A stretch of 64,000 nucleotides of DNA from Adhaeribacter arboris (GTDB taxonomy: Bacteria > Bacteroidota > Bacteroidia > Cytophagales > Hymenobacteraceae): the NCBI RefSeq assembly GCF_003023845.1, contig NZ_PYFT01000001.1, positions 3,224,001 through 3,288,000 on the forward strand, in the 5' to 3' direction. The notes beneath the pieces were generated by a model. That model saw only the letters and a program-made list of their open reading frames with translations, did not search any database and had not been told where the DNA came from. The position numbers and the translations under genes were made by a program. Positions 1 through 8,875 of the stretch are shown piece after piece (positions within the stretch are counted from its first letter, which is position 1; each line of letters begins with the position of its first letter).

Positions 1-1936
1 CTACGGAAGTAGTACCAACTAGAACCGGCCGACCGGCAGCGGTTAATTCCTGAATTTCTTCGGCTACGGCATTAAATTTCTCACGTACGGTTTTATAAAC
101 TTTATCGTGGCGATCTTCGCGGACTACTGGTTTGTTGGTAGGAATTGTAACTACATCCAGCTTATAAATTTCCCAGAATTCGCCGGCTTCTGTTTCGGCG
201 GTACCCGTCATTCCGCAAAGTTTGTGGTACATCCGGAAGTAGTTCTGCAGAGTAACGGTAGCATAGGTTTGGGTGGCATCTTCTACCCGTACGTTTTCTT
301 TTGCTTCAATTGCTTGGTGTAAGCCATCGGAATAGCGACGTCCTTCCATTACCCGGCCGGTTTGCTCATCCACAATTTTCACCTTACGATCTTCGGTAAC
401 AATGTATTCCACATCGCGCTCGAATAAAGTATAGGCCTTCAGAAGCTGGTTAATGGTATGAATCCGTTGCGACTTTTCGGCAAAGTCGTTCATTAATTTT
501 TCTTTGCGGTGCAGCCGTTCTTCGTCCGTAGCCGATTTATCGTTTTCGATGTTAGCCAGTTCGGTACCAATATCCGGCAGAATGAAGAAGTTAGGATCTT
601 CGCCCTGACCGGTAATCATATCAAGACCTTTTTCGGTAAGCTCGATGTTGTTATTTTTTTCGTCGATGGTAAAGTAAAGGGGCGCATCGGCTTCGGGCAT
701 TTGGCGGGCATTATCCTGCAGATAGAAATTTTCGGTTCTTTGCAAAGCCGCTCGAATACCGGTTTCACCTAAAAATTTAATAAGTGGTTTGTTTTTAGGT
801 AAACCGCGATAAGCTCGGAACAAAGATAAACCACCTTCTTTTTCATTACCTTCTTTCAATAAACGTTTGGCTTCAACCAAAAAGTTACCCGTTACTTTTT
901 TCTGCGCTTCCACCAGCATCGAAATACGTGGTTTCAAATCGTAGAATTCGTGTTCGTCGCCACGCGGCACCGGGCCTGAAATAATTAAAGGAGTACGGGC
1001 ATCATCAATTAAAACGGAGTCAACCTCATCTACCATGGCAAAGTGATGCTTGCGCTGCACTAACTCATCCGGATTCCGGGCCATATTGTCGCGCAGGTAA
1101 TCAAAGCCGAACTCATTATTGGTTCCGTAAGTAATATCCGCCTGGTAGGCCTGGCGGCGATTATCGGTATTAGGCTGATGTTTATCAATACAGTCGATAG
1201 ATATACCATGGAACTCAAACAATGGCGCCATCCATTCGGAGTCACGTTTAGCCAGGTAATCGTTTACGGTTACTACGTGTACTCCGCGCTTGGCTAAAGC
1301 ATTCAGAAAAGCTGGCAAAGTAGCCACTAAGGTTTTACCCTCACCCGTACCCATTTCGGCAATTTTACCTTGGTGCAAAACAATACCGCCAATTAACTGT
1401 ACATCGTAATGGAGCATATCCCAGGTAATTTCGTTACCGGCAGCCATCCATTTGTTAGCCCAAATAGCTTTATCTCTTTCTAAACGAACATTAGGTTTAC
1501 GCGCCGCTGTTGCCCGGTCAATTTCGGTAGCGGTTACTACTAACTGGCCGTTTTCTTTAAACCGGCGAGCGGTTTCTTTTACAATGGCGAATGCTTGTGG
1601 CAACACCTCCATTAAAACCAATTCCAATTGTTTGTTCCGGTCTTTTTCCAGAGTGTCAATTTCAGAAAATATATTTTCTTTCTGCATAATATCCAACTCG
1701 GGTTCGTTGGTAACCCGTTGGTGTAAGGCAGAAATTTTAGCATCAATTTCCGTTAGTCGTTCATCTATTATAGATTTGACCGCCTGGGTTCTTTGACGGA
1801 GTTCATCATCCGAGATAGCAGCTAGTCTGGCATATTCTTCATTGATTTGTCCCACGTACGGGGTTACTTCTTTAATATCACGTTCGGATTTGGTGCCGAA
1901 TATTTTGGCAACTGTTTTTCCAATAAAATCGAACAT
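1..1936 (-). CDS. secA: Preprotein translocase ATPase SecA, 3' end cut off by window edge
   Basis: SecA is the motor ATPase that pushes unfolded preproteins through SecYEG. The first 645 residues are visible, starting [15 protein letters not shown]; the rest lies beyond base 1. A Walker A motif (MGTGEGKT, about residues 195-202) and a Walker B/DEAD-like motif ([14 protein letters not shown], near 300) mark the first nucleotide-binding domain. The last visible motif ([11 protein letters not shown]) belongs to the second. In E. coli SecA that motif lies near residue 400, so this protein carries over 200 extra residues, as large Bacteroidota SecA proteins do. Much of the extra length sits between Walker B and NBD2 (about residues 315-530). 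The ATG at 1936 has a -7-like box 34 bases upstream. The gene is monocistronic as far as visible. Confidence 0.97.
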   Translation of the reverse strand, partial: MFDFIGKTVAKIFGTKSERDIKEVTPYVGQINEEYARLAAISDDELRQRTQAVKSIIDERLTEIDAKISALHQRVTNEPELDIMQKENIFSEIDTLEKDRNKQLELVLMEVLPQAFAIVKETARRFKENGQLVVTATEIDRATAARKPNVRLERDKAIWANKWMAAGNEITWDMLHYDVQLIGGIVLHQGKIAEMGTGEGKTLVATLPAFLNALAKRGVHVVTVNDYLAKRDSEWMAPLFEFHGISIDCIDKHQPNTDNRRQAYQADITYGTNNEFGFDYLRDNMARNPDELVQRKHHFAMVDEVDSVLIDDARTPLIISGPVPRGDEHEFYDLKPRISMLVEAQKKVTGNFLVEAKRLLKEGNEKEGGLSLFRAYRGLPKNKPLIKFLGETGIRAALQRTENFYLQDNARQMPEADAPLYFTIDEKNNNIELTEKGLDMITGQGEDPNFFILPDIGTELANIENDKSATDEERLHRKEKLMNDFAEKSQRIHTINQLLKAYTLFERDVEYIVTEDRKVKIVDEQTGRVMEGRRYSDGLHQAIEAKENVRVEDATQTYATVTLQNYFRMYHKLCGMTGTAETEAGEFWEIYKLDVVTIPTNKPVVREDRHDKVYKTVREKFNAVAEEIQELTAAGRPVLVGTTSV

Positions 1937-1969
1937 CGCTTGTCGTTAAAAATTAATATAGATGTAGGT

Positions 1970-1977
1970 CAAAATTA
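1970..1977 (-). promoter_or_regulatory. Candidate -7 promoter element for secA
   Basis: On the minus strand TAATTTTG matches the Bacteroidota -7 consensus TAnnTTTG exactly and lies 33 bases before the secA ATG. No clear TTG -33 box is seen at the usual 19-21 base spacing, so the call rests on the -7 match and position. Confidence 0.45.
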
Positions 1978-2346
1978 CAGGGTTTTTCTGAAATATCGGT
2001 ATAAAGTAATGTAAAACAATCGGGCTTTACCAACCCAACGGCTACCAATATGGCAGAGCACCTCCTGTTAACAACAAAAAATTAGCCTAAATAATTTAGG
2101 TACTCTAATTATTATAGATGGTTTTAAATTACAATCACGTTTTTTATTCTGTTAATCAATCAAATTCAACTATTATTCCGCTACAAACACTCTTACTGAC
2201 TTAGCAACATAAAAAAATGAGTCGTTTTAACTTTTTTCAAAAATAAGTTTCTGCCTTTCTCTACAACTTAATAAGCTGACTATTCGTCAGGAAACTATCT
2301 AAATACCTTCGTTTTTTCAGTTATTTACTTAGTTTTTGAAACGCAT

Positions 2347-2387
2347 AAAAAAACCTGTGCTGGTAAATACATTTCCGGCACAGGTTT
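2347..2387 (-). terminator. Intrinsic terminator after ppx-like gene
   Basis: A perfect 10-base-pair stem (AAACCTGTGC with GCACAGGTTT; arms 2351-2360 and 2378-2387) is followed on the minus strand by a run of T. It lies 21 bases past the stop of the gene ending at 2409. Confidence 0.85.
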
Positions 2388-2408
2388 ATAACTCAAAAGT
2401 TAGAACTT

Positions 2409-3353
2409 TTATTTTTCGGCAAATCGCAACTGTTCACTTAGTAATCCTTCTTTTAAAGCATAGGAGGACACTCGGATTTTGTTTAGTTCGTAGTTTTCCA
2501 GTACATGATCAATCAAAATACATGCTACTACAATCATATCGACGCGCATTTCCATCATACCCGGTATAGCTAAACGCTCAGAACGCGTTTTTTTAAGAAT
2601 GTCGTCGTAAATTTCGTAGAAGTCGGATAAAGCTAAGTCTGACTCTGTACATGGGTCACAGGTACGATCGAGTCCTTTACGCCGGACATCAATATCACAA
2701 AGTGTATCGAAAGTGCCGGAAGAACCAATTAAGGCGCAAGGTTTATACTGGGCTATTGCTTCGGTTAAAGGTTCTAATTCTTTTTCTAAAAACTCCATTT
2801 CCGCTTCCATATCCGCCGCTGAGATAGGATCGGTGATAAAGAATCTATCCATCAGGCGTTGTGCCCCAATTTCAAAACTCTGTTTCCAGAAAATGGTATC
2901 GCCATCACAAATAATACATTCTACACTGCCACCGCCAATATCGATAATTAAGCTTCGTTCGGAACCAATTTCGAGCGCCGATTTAACGCCGTAATAAATT
3001 AACTCGGCTTCCCGGTCACCGGAGATAACTTCCACCTCAATGCCTGTCTGCTCCTGAATAGCCGTAATTAATTTAATTCCGTTAGCGGCATTCCGTACTG
3101 CACTGGTGGCTACTGCCCTTACTTCTGAAACCTCGTATTTCTCTATTTCAGTTTTGAAATTAGTTAGAGTTTGTAGCGCTCTTTCCACAGCATCAGGGGC
3201 AATGGCTCCTCTGCTAATACCATCCTGGCCCAATTTAACCGATTCTTTTAGCTTTACTAAAGGCTCTGGCTCGCCATTGGAATTAATTTCGGCAATTAAT
3301 AAATGAAAGGTATTGGTACCCATATCAATAAGGGCAAGGCGACGGTTTTTCAT
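2409..3353 (-). CDS. Ppx/GppA family exopolyphosphatase-like phosphatase
   Basis: Member of the Ppx/GppA branch of the sugar kinase/Hsp70/actin ATPase fold, which hydrolyses polyphosphate or the gamma-phosphate of pppGpp. The 314 residues carry the N-terminal phosphate-binding motif (DMGTNTFHLLIAE, residues 10-22), the conserved AVATSAVRNA segment, SGDREAELIYYGV, and the second phosphate loop LIIDIGGGSVE. It has the short single-lobe length, about 310 residues, and lacks the C-terminal HD-like domain of E. coli Ppx/GppA (about 500 residues). Its ATG overlaps the stop of the methyltransferase gene by 4 bases (ATGA), implying translational coupling. Polyphosphatase versus guanosine pentaphosphatase cannot be decided from sequence. 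Confidence 0.88.
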   Translation of the reverse strand: MKNRRLALIDMGTNTFHLLIAEINSNGEPEPLVKLKESVKLGQDGISRGAIAPDAVERALQTLTNFKTEIEKYEVSEVRAVATSAVRNAANGIKLITAIQEQTGIEVEVISGDREAELIYYGVKSALEIGSERSLIIDIGGGSVECIICDGDTIFWKQSFEIGAQRLMDRFFITDPISAADMEAEMEFLEKELEPLTEAIAQYKPCALIGSSGTFDTLCDIDVRRKGLDRTCDPCTESDLALSDFYEIYDDILKKTRSERLAIPGMMEMRVDMIVVACILIDHVLENYELNKIRVSSYALKEGLLSEQLRFAEK

Positions 3354-4264
3354 TTAGTATCTATTTTGTTGTACAAAACGGTGCTAAAGCGGTAAAAGGT
3401 TCCCAAAGGCAATTTACGTTGGCCACGATCTTGTAAATAAATCTCTCCTACTTCCTGATTTGCTTTGACATGGGTATTAAAATTTTGGCTAATCAAATTT
3501 TCCAGAATTAAACCGGAAAATCCTAAAGAATACAAATTAATAAGAAAGAAGTTATCCGTTGGATCTAATAGCTGCGCGCATAATTTTAGTAGCTCGTTTA
3601 ATTCATCTTCTAACTGCCATTTTTCACCATTTGGTCCCCGACCGTAAGCGGGCGGGTCTAGGATTAAGCCTTGGTAAATATTACCGCGTTTTACTTCCCG
3701 GCGCGCAAACTTCATAGCGTCTTCAACAATCCACCGGATTTGGTCTAAGTTACTGGCTTCCATGTTTTCGCGGGCCCAATAATTTACTTGCTTCACCGAG
3801 TCTAGGTGCGTTACATCGGCATTGGCTGCTTTCGCCGCTAAAGAAGCCGCCCCGGTATAAGCGAATAGATTTAATATTTTTGGCGCTTTCGATTTTAATT
3901 GCCTAGCAGCCTCGTAAATAAATTTCCAGTTGGGATCCTGCTCCGGGAATAACCCCACGTGTTTAAAAGAAGATAACCCCAGCCGGAAGCGCAGTTTCAT
4001 CTCCTGGTATTCATATTTAATAAACCATTGTTCTGCCATTCCCCGACGTAATTGCCATTGACCTTTTTCCGTGCTACCTTTTTCCCGTTTAAATATAGCC
4101 TGGGCTAAGCGCTCCCATTCCGACGGCGGTAAATGTTTATCCCAAATGGCCTGCGGTTCGGGGCGGGCAAGGATGTAGTCTCCGAAGCGTTCCAGTTTTT
4201 CGAAATTCCCGGAATCTATCAGTTCGTAATCGGGCCAGTTACTAACGGTAAGAAAAGAATACAT
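3350..4264 (-). CDS. Class I SAM-dependent methyltransferase, RlmI/COG1092-like
   Basis: Predicted S-adenosylmethionine-dependent RNA methyltransferase. In its 304 residues a Rossmann glycine motif, NLFAYTGAASLAAKAA, sits at about 140-155. The acidic ribose-binding region follows (VTHLDSVKQVNYWARENME), then the catalytic-type motif LILDPPAYGRGP near 200-212, typical of COG1092 enzymes such as the 23S rRNA cytosine methyltransferase RlmI. Unlike RlmI it has no PUA domain at the N-terminus. It is the first gene of a two-gene unit with the Ppx/GppA homologue. The substrate is unknown and a DNA/RNA N-methyltransferase activity is not excluded. Confidence 0.82.
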   Translation of the reverse strand: MYSFLTVSNWPDYELIDSGNFEKLERFGDYILARPEPQAIWDKHLPPSEWERLAQAIFKREKGSTEKGQWQLRRGMAEQWFIKYEYQEMKLRFRLGLSSFKHVGLFPEQDPNWKFIYEAARQLKSKAPKILNLFAYTGAASLAAKAANADVTHLDSVKQVNYWARENMEASNLDQIRWIVEDAMKFARREVKRGNIYQGLILDPPAYGRGPNGEKWQLEDELNELLKLCAQLLDPTDNFFLINLYSLGFSGLILENLISQNFNTHVKANQEVGEIYLQDRGQRKLPLGTFYRFSTVLYNKIDTK

Positions 4265-4589
4265 GAATATTTATTAACAGGTAATACATTTTAGGACACT
4301 AATAGTAATTCTTCAGCCTAATTTTGAGTGATTTAAACAGCTTCTTCATTATCTAGCATCTATTTAATTCAATACGTTATTAGGAATTCTAAAAGATAAT
4401 CACAAAAATAATAATTCCTGTTTTAGTGTTCGCCTTAACTTCTCTTCGTAACGGTTGTAAAAAAATTGGCGCATGGAAAAAACGTAATAAAAAGGACATT
4501 ATTAGAGTTCTTTCTCTTCTTTTTCAGATATATCTATATTATTCCTGGTCAGAAAAGAATAAACTTGCAGTTTCGTATTTAGTTGAATT
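4265..4589. other. Divergent intergenic region upstream of dapF
   Basis: 325 AT-rich bases between the divergent methyltransferase and dapF genes, so it must hold both promoters. The closest -7-like string on the plus strand is TAAACTTG at about 4559, one mismatch from TAnnTTTG and about 24 bases before the dapF ATG. Nothing comparable was found for the minus-strand gene. No ORF or RNA gene seen. Confidence 0.45.
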
Positions 4590-5366
4590 ATGAACGTTAC
4601 TTTTCACAAATACCAGGGTACCGGCAATGATTTTATCATGATTGATAATCGGGAATTATTTTTTGATACCCGTAACCATAACTTGATTGCGCAGCTTTGC
4701 GAGCGCCGCATGGGTATAGGTGCCGATGGTTTCATTTTATTGCAGAACCGGGAAGGCTATGATTTTGAGATGGTTTACTTTAATGCCGATGGACGGCCCG
4801 GCTCGATGTGCGGCAACGGCGGCCGTTGCACGGTACAATTTGCCCGGGCGTTAGGAGTTATTACCGATAAAGCTTTTTTCCTGGCCGCCGATGGTAACCA
4901 TTACGCTACCGTAGATAATACCGGACTAGTATCTTTAAAAATGAACGATGTTCACCAAGTAGAAACAGGTTTGGATTATTATTATTTAAACACAGGTTCC
5001 CCGCATTATGTGCAGTTTGTAGATGCTCTTGATGAACTCAATGTTTTTGCAGAAGGGCGCGATATCCGGTACAACGAGCGGTTTAAGTTAGAAGGCACGA
5101 ACGTAAATTTTGCTCAACTGCAACCCGAAGCTGCTCTGTTTGTACGCACCTACGAACGCGGCGTAGAAGACGAAACCTTTTCTTGCGGAACGGGCGTCAC
5201 GGCCACCGCACTTGCGGCTAGTTATAGAGGCGCTACCAGCCCGGTTTCTATAAAAACATTAGGCGGTAATTTACAAGTGGCTTTTGAGGTAAGTGCTACT
5301 GGTTTTACCAATATTTATTTAATTGGTCCGGCTCAGTACGTTTTTACCGGCACCGTAGAGGTGTAA
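4590..5366 (+). CDS. dapF: Diaminopimelate epimerase
   Basis: Interconverts LL- and meso-diaminopimelate in the lysine/peptidoglycan pathway, in the cytoplasm. The 258-residue protein has both catalytic cysteines in their motifs: C74 in SMCGNGGRC and C199 in ETFSCGTGVTA. The N-terminal HKYQGTGNDFIMID and NADG signatures of the two-lobed PLP-independent epimerase fold are present. Length is slightly short of E. coli DapF (274). The gene is followed 17 bases later by a GNAT acetyltransferase in the same direction and probably forms an operon with it. Other lysine genes are not adjacent. Confidence 0.97.
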   Translation: MNVTFHKYQGTGNDFIMIDNRELFFDTRNHNLIAQLCERRMGIGADGFILLQNREGYDFEMVYFNADGRPGSMCGNGGRCTVQFARALGVITDKAFFLAADGNHYATVDNTGLVSLKMNDVHQVETGLDYYYLNTGSPHYVQFVDALDELNVFAEGRDIRYNERFKLEGTNVNFAQLQPEAALFVRTYERGVEDETFSCGTGVTATALAASYRGATSPVSIKTLGGNLQVAFEVSATGFTNIYLIGPAQYVFTGTVEV

Positions 5367-5383
5367 TGGCGTAATAACCCACT

Positions 5384-5905
5384 ATGTTTTTACAAGGCGA
5401 ACATATTTATTTACGCGCTCTGGAGCCAAGTGATCTTGATTTTTTATACAGTTTAGAAAACGATACTGCTATTTGGCCGGTAAGTAATACTACTACTCCA
5501 TTTGCCAAACATGTATTGCAGCAGTATCTGGAGCAAGCTGCGGCAGATATTTACACGATAAAACAATTACGGTTACTCATCAATACGCACCAGCATTGGG
5601 CTGTAGGAACTATAGATTTATTTGATTTTGAACCTATTCACCAACGAGCAGGGGTGGGAATTGTAATTGCTCCTCCTTTCCGGCAACAACGCTACGCCAC
5701 CGAAGCGCTACAATTAATACTAAAATATTGCCGGGAACACCTGTTCTTGCATCAGGTTTTTTGTTCTGTCAGTAATGATAATGTAAGCAGTTTACGTTTG
5801 TTCGAGAGTGCAGGCTTCTTAGCTGTAGGTATTCGTCGAGAATGGATAAGAACGCCGAAAGGTTGGCAAGATGTTATAGAATTTCAAAAAATTTTGGCGG
5901 ATTAA
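5384..5905 (+). CDS. GNAT family N-acetyltransferase (RimJ/RimL-type)
   Basis: Predicted acetyl-CoA-dependent N-acetyltransferase of 173 residues. The opening LQGEHIYLRALEPSDLDFLY is typical of the RimJ/RimL/SpeG branch. The acetyl-CoA loop appears as PPFRQQRYATEAL (about 99-111), and the family motif VSNDNVSSLRLFESAGF follows at about 128-144. The substrate could be a protein N-terminus, a polyamine or a small amine; the sequence does not say which. It lies 17 bases after dapF and is likely co-transcribed. No clear terminator directly follows it. Confidence 0.85.
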   Translation: MFLQGEHIYLRALEPSDLDFLYSLENDTAIWPVSNTTTPFAKHVLQQYLEQAAADIYTIKQLRLLINTHQHWAVGTIDLFDFEPIHQRAGVGIVIAPPFRQQRYATEALQLILKYCREHLFLHQVFCSVSNDNVSSLRLFESAGFLAVGIRREWIRTPKGWQDVIEFQKILAD

Positions 5906-6377
5906 ATTTTTCTTCTTTAAATATTTATACTGTTAATTTGTTTGATTCAAAAGCCGAAAACTCCTTTTCTATAATTATAAATTTAACCTTAGCTTAATTA
6001 TATAGTTGAAGGTTATATTTTAAATAAAATACAATTTTCTTCTTAAAAATACCTAGAACCAACCGTTAAGTTGCTTTTGAACGACTAAGTTTTATAGTAT
6101 TTTCTTTTCACAACATAATTGTATAATTGTATTTTTTACAGGAATAATATTATATTCTTCTTTCCTATTTTGGAATTTATACGGATTAAGGGGTAAGCAT
6201 TTCTACTTAAAACAGAAGTTTATTAGGCTTATTTTTGATATACGCAATATCTTTTTAAAAAATATTGCGTATTAGTCCTTATATAAGCAAAACCTTATTG
6301 CTGATTAGCTTTCGTTGAAAATTTCTTAATAAATTTCAAATTTATTTAAAGTGACAAAATAACTGTACGTAATCTCT
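5906..6377. other. AT-rich intergenic region upstream of polysaccharide cassette
   Basis: About 470 bases, strongly AT-rich, with no credible ORF. The only clear structure is a long inverted repeat at 6241-6271. The promoter of the glycosyltransferase at 6378 is expected here, but no exact TAnnTTTG box was found just upstream of that gene. Confidence 0.5.
6241..6271. repeat. 31-base nearly perfect palindrome
   Basis: Arms TACGCAATAT (6241-6250) and ATATTGCGTA (6262-6271) flank a centre that is itself almost self-complementary (TTTTTAAAAA plus one C). It lies about 335 bases after the GNAT stop and 106 bases before the glycosyltransferase ATG. It could be a weak terminator or an operator; neither is shown by the sequence. 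Confidence 0.6.
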
Positions 6378-7628
6378 ATGCTAAAATTTGACCAGAATAG
6401 TTCTTTGAATCCTGAAGCAAAAAACATAATAGCTACCGCTAAACCCGCTGCCCTGAATGACGCAAATGCCCTTAGCCCTACCGCTGATGTAAATCAACTC
6501 GAAAACTTTATCCAGAATATGCCGGATATTGTTTGTTTATCGCATTTACGTTGGGATTTTGTATACCAGCGACCGCAGCATTTACTTTCGCGTTTTGCGA
6601 AACATGGGCGATTATTCTTCTTTGAAGAACCGCAATTCTATCATGGTGCCCAACCACATCTGGATATAAGCCGCCGCGAGGATAACGTACATATTGTAGT
6701 AGCGCATTTACCCCATGGTTTAACGCCGCAGGAATCAGATGCTATTCAGATTAACTTAGTAAATGAGTTTATTCAAGAGCAGCAAATTAAGCAATTTATT
6801 GCCTGGTATTATACGCCTATGGCCTTGGAAGTATATGGCCATTTAGAACCCGCTTTAACCGTTTACGATTGCATGGACGAACTTTCTGCCTTTAAAGGAG
6901 CTTCGCCGCGCCTACGTGAACTAGAGGCTGACCTTTTCAAGAAAGCTGACCTGGTATTTACGGGTGGGCACAGTATTTACGAATCAAAACGTACGCAGCA
7001 CCCGGAAGTATATGCCTTTCCGAGCAGTATTGATAAAGCCCATTTCGCTCAAGCTCGCACAGAAATTGTTGAACCCGAAGATCAAAAAAATATTCCGCAT
7101 CCCCGTTTTGGTTTCTACGGCGTGGTAGATGAACGTTTTGATATTGAATTGTTACGCGAAGTAGCCGCAATGCGCCCGGATTGGCATTGGGTAATTATTG
7201 GTCCCGTAGTTAAAATTGATCCTGCTACTTTACCACAGGCTGAAAACATTCATTATCTGGGCGGGAAAAGTTATAAAGAATTACCCACTTATTTAAGCTC
7301 TTGGGATGTAGCTACTATGCCCTTTGCTATAAATGAATCTACTAAATATATCAGCCCTACTAAAACACCCGAATACTTAGCCGGTGGCAAACCTGTAGTA
7401 TCTACCCCAATCCGGGATGTAATACGCCCTTACGGCGATCAAGGATTGGTACATATTGCTGCTACTCCCCCTGAGTTTGTTGAGGCTCTGGAAAAAGCAT
7501 TACTGCAACGTAACGATTCAGAATGGCTTGCCCAAACAGATGCTTTTTTAGCCAATATCTCCTGGGATCATACCTGGCAGAATATGGTAAACTTAATTCA
7601 AATTGCTATCACCGAAAAATCAAAGTAA
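6378..7628 (+). CDS. Glycosyltransferase, GT4-like family (polysaccharide cassette)
   Basis: Predicted GT-B fold glycosyltransferase of 416 residues. The first 48 residues are non-conserved and look disordered. The catalytic part opens with DIVCLSHLRWDFVYQRPQHL, a motif of glycosyltransferases that act in exopolysaccharide or O-antigen clusters. The C-terminal nucleotide-sugar lobe carries PHPRFGFYGVVDERFD and the segment ISPTKTPEYLAGGKPVV, where the family's conserved donor-binding glutamate falls (TPEYLAGG). UDP-galactopyranose mutase follows 53 bases after its stop, suggesting that UDP-galactofuranose or a related sugar is the donor; that link is inference. An internal ATG at codon 49 is an alternative start. 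Confidence 0.82.
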   Translation: MLKFDQNSSLNPEAKNIIATAKPAALNDANALSPTADVNQLENFIQNMPDIVCLSHLRWDFVYQRPQHLLSRFAKHGRLFFFEEPQFYHGAQPHLDISRREDNVHIVVAHLPHGLTPQESDAIQINLVNEFIQEQQIKQFIAWYYTPMALEVYGHLEPALTVYDCMDELSAFKGASPRLRELEADLFKKADLVFTGGHSIYESKRTQHPEVYAFPSSIDKAHFAQARTEIVEPEDQKNIPHPRFGFYGVVDERFDIELLREVAAMRPDWHWVIIGPVVKIDPATLPQAENIHYLGGKSYKELPTYLSSWDVATMPFAINESTKYISPTKTPEYLAGGKPVVSTPIRDVIRPYGDQGLVHIAATPPEFVEALEKALLQRNDSEWLAQTDAFLANISWDHTWQNMVNLIQIAITEKSK

Positions 7629-7681
7629 GCTCCTAGCTTTAAACTAACCCAAATTGTTAAACTATTAAATTGAGAAACTCT

Positions 7682-8875
7682 ATGTTCGACTATCTTATTG
7701 TTGGAGCTGGCTTTGCCGGAAGTGTATTGGCCGAACGCCTTGCTACCCGTTCTAATAAAAAAGTATTAATTATTGACAAAAGATCGCACATTGCCGGAAA
7801 CGCATTCGATCATTACAATGAAGAAGGTATTTTAGTCCATAAATACGGGCCTCATATTTTCCATACCAATTCCAAAGACGTTTTCGATTATTTGTCACAA
7901 TTTACCGATTGGCGTTCGTATGAGCACCGCGTGTTAGCCAGCGTAGATGGACAGTTAGTACCTATTCCGATTAACCTAGATACTATTAATAAATTATATG
8001 GCTTAAACCTTACTTCTTTTGAGTTAGAAGACTGGTTTGAGTCGGTAGCGGAGCAAGTGCCCGTAGTACGTACATCCGAAGATGTTGTGGTAAGTAAAGT
8101 GGGCCGTGAATTATATGAAAAATTCTTCCGGAATTATACTCGTAAACAATGGGGCATGGACCCATCAGAACTAGATAAATCTGTTACTTCCCGGGTACCT
8201 ACCCGCACCAACCGCGATAACCGGTACTTCACCGATACGTATCAGGCGATGCCTTTAAATGGTTTTACAGCTATGTTCGAGAAAATGCTGGCGCACCCGA
8301 ACATTAAAATAATGCTGAATACCGACTACAAGGAAATTGTAGACGTGATTCCGTTTAAGGAAATGATTTTTACTGGGCCCGTAGATGAATATTTTGATTA
8401 TCAGTTCGGTAAATTGCCTTATCGCTCCCTGGATTTTAAACACGAAACATTAAATACCGAAACTTTCCTGCCAACGGCGGTGGTAAACTATCCGAACGAA
8501 CACGCTTATACCCGGATAACTGAATTTAAATACTTAACCGGTCAAAAACATCCGAAAACCAGCGTGGTTTATGAATACCCACAAGCCGACGGAGACCCTT
8601 ATTATCCGGTTCCACGGCCAGAAAATGCCGAGTTGTATAATAAATACAAAAAATTAGCCGATCAAACCCCGAATGTTCACTTTGTAGGCCGGTTAGCTAC
8701 TTATAAATACTATAACATGGATCAGGTGGTAGCCCAGGCACTTACACTGTATAAAAAACTTACCGAGAAAACAGAAGAAGATAAATCCATTGCAGAAATT
8801 GAGAAGATCGTAGTAAAAGGAAAATCTTTGAACGGGTCTATTATCAAAATCTCCAGTAAAAATGGCGATCATTGA
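7682..8875 (+). CDS. glf: UDP-galactopyranose mutase
   Basis: Flavoenzyme converting UDP-galactopyranose to UDP-galactofuranose, the donor for galactofuranose in surface glycans. The protein starts MFDYLIVGAGFAGSVLAERL with the FAD-binding GxGxxG motif. It also shows HIAGNAFDHYNEEGILVHKYGPHIFHTN, split here around the conserved GPHIFHT, the FRNYTRKQWG active-site region and the C-terminal FVGRLATYKYYNMDQVV FAD-contact motif. I chose the ATG at 7682; a TTG twelve bases earlier is in frame but less likely. A tail of about 25 residues (EKTEEDKSIAEIEK onward) exceeds the usual family end. Its last 14 bases overlap the next gene, indicating translational coupling. Confidence 0.96.
   Translation: MFDYLIVGAGFAGSVLAERLATRSNKKVLIIDKRSHIAGNAFDHYNEEGILVHKYGPHIFHTNSKDVFDYLSQFTDWRSYEHRVLASVDGQLVPIPINLDTINKLYGLNLTSFELEDWFESVAEQVPVVRTSEDVVVSKVGRELYEKFFRNYTRKQWGMDPSELDKSVTSRVPTRTNRDNRYFTDTYQAMPLNGFTAMFEKMLAHPNIKIMLNTDYKEIVDVIPFKEMIFTGPVDEYFDYQFGKLPYRSLDFKHETLNTETFLPTAVVNYPNEHAYTRITEFKYLTGQKHPKTSVVYEYPQADGDPYYPVPRPENAELYNKYKKLADQTPNVHFVGRLATYKYYNMDQVVAQALTLYKKLTEKTEEDKSIAEIEKIVVKGKSLNGSIIKISSKNGDH

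Larger units (their letters stand above)
1937..2408. other. Intergenic region between secA and ppx-like gene
   Basis: About 470 AT-rich bases. It holds the secA leader and promoter candidate at the left and the terminator of the ppx-like gene at the right. The middle (about 2000-2340) has no convincing ORF, RNA gene or repeat. Confidence 0.6.
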
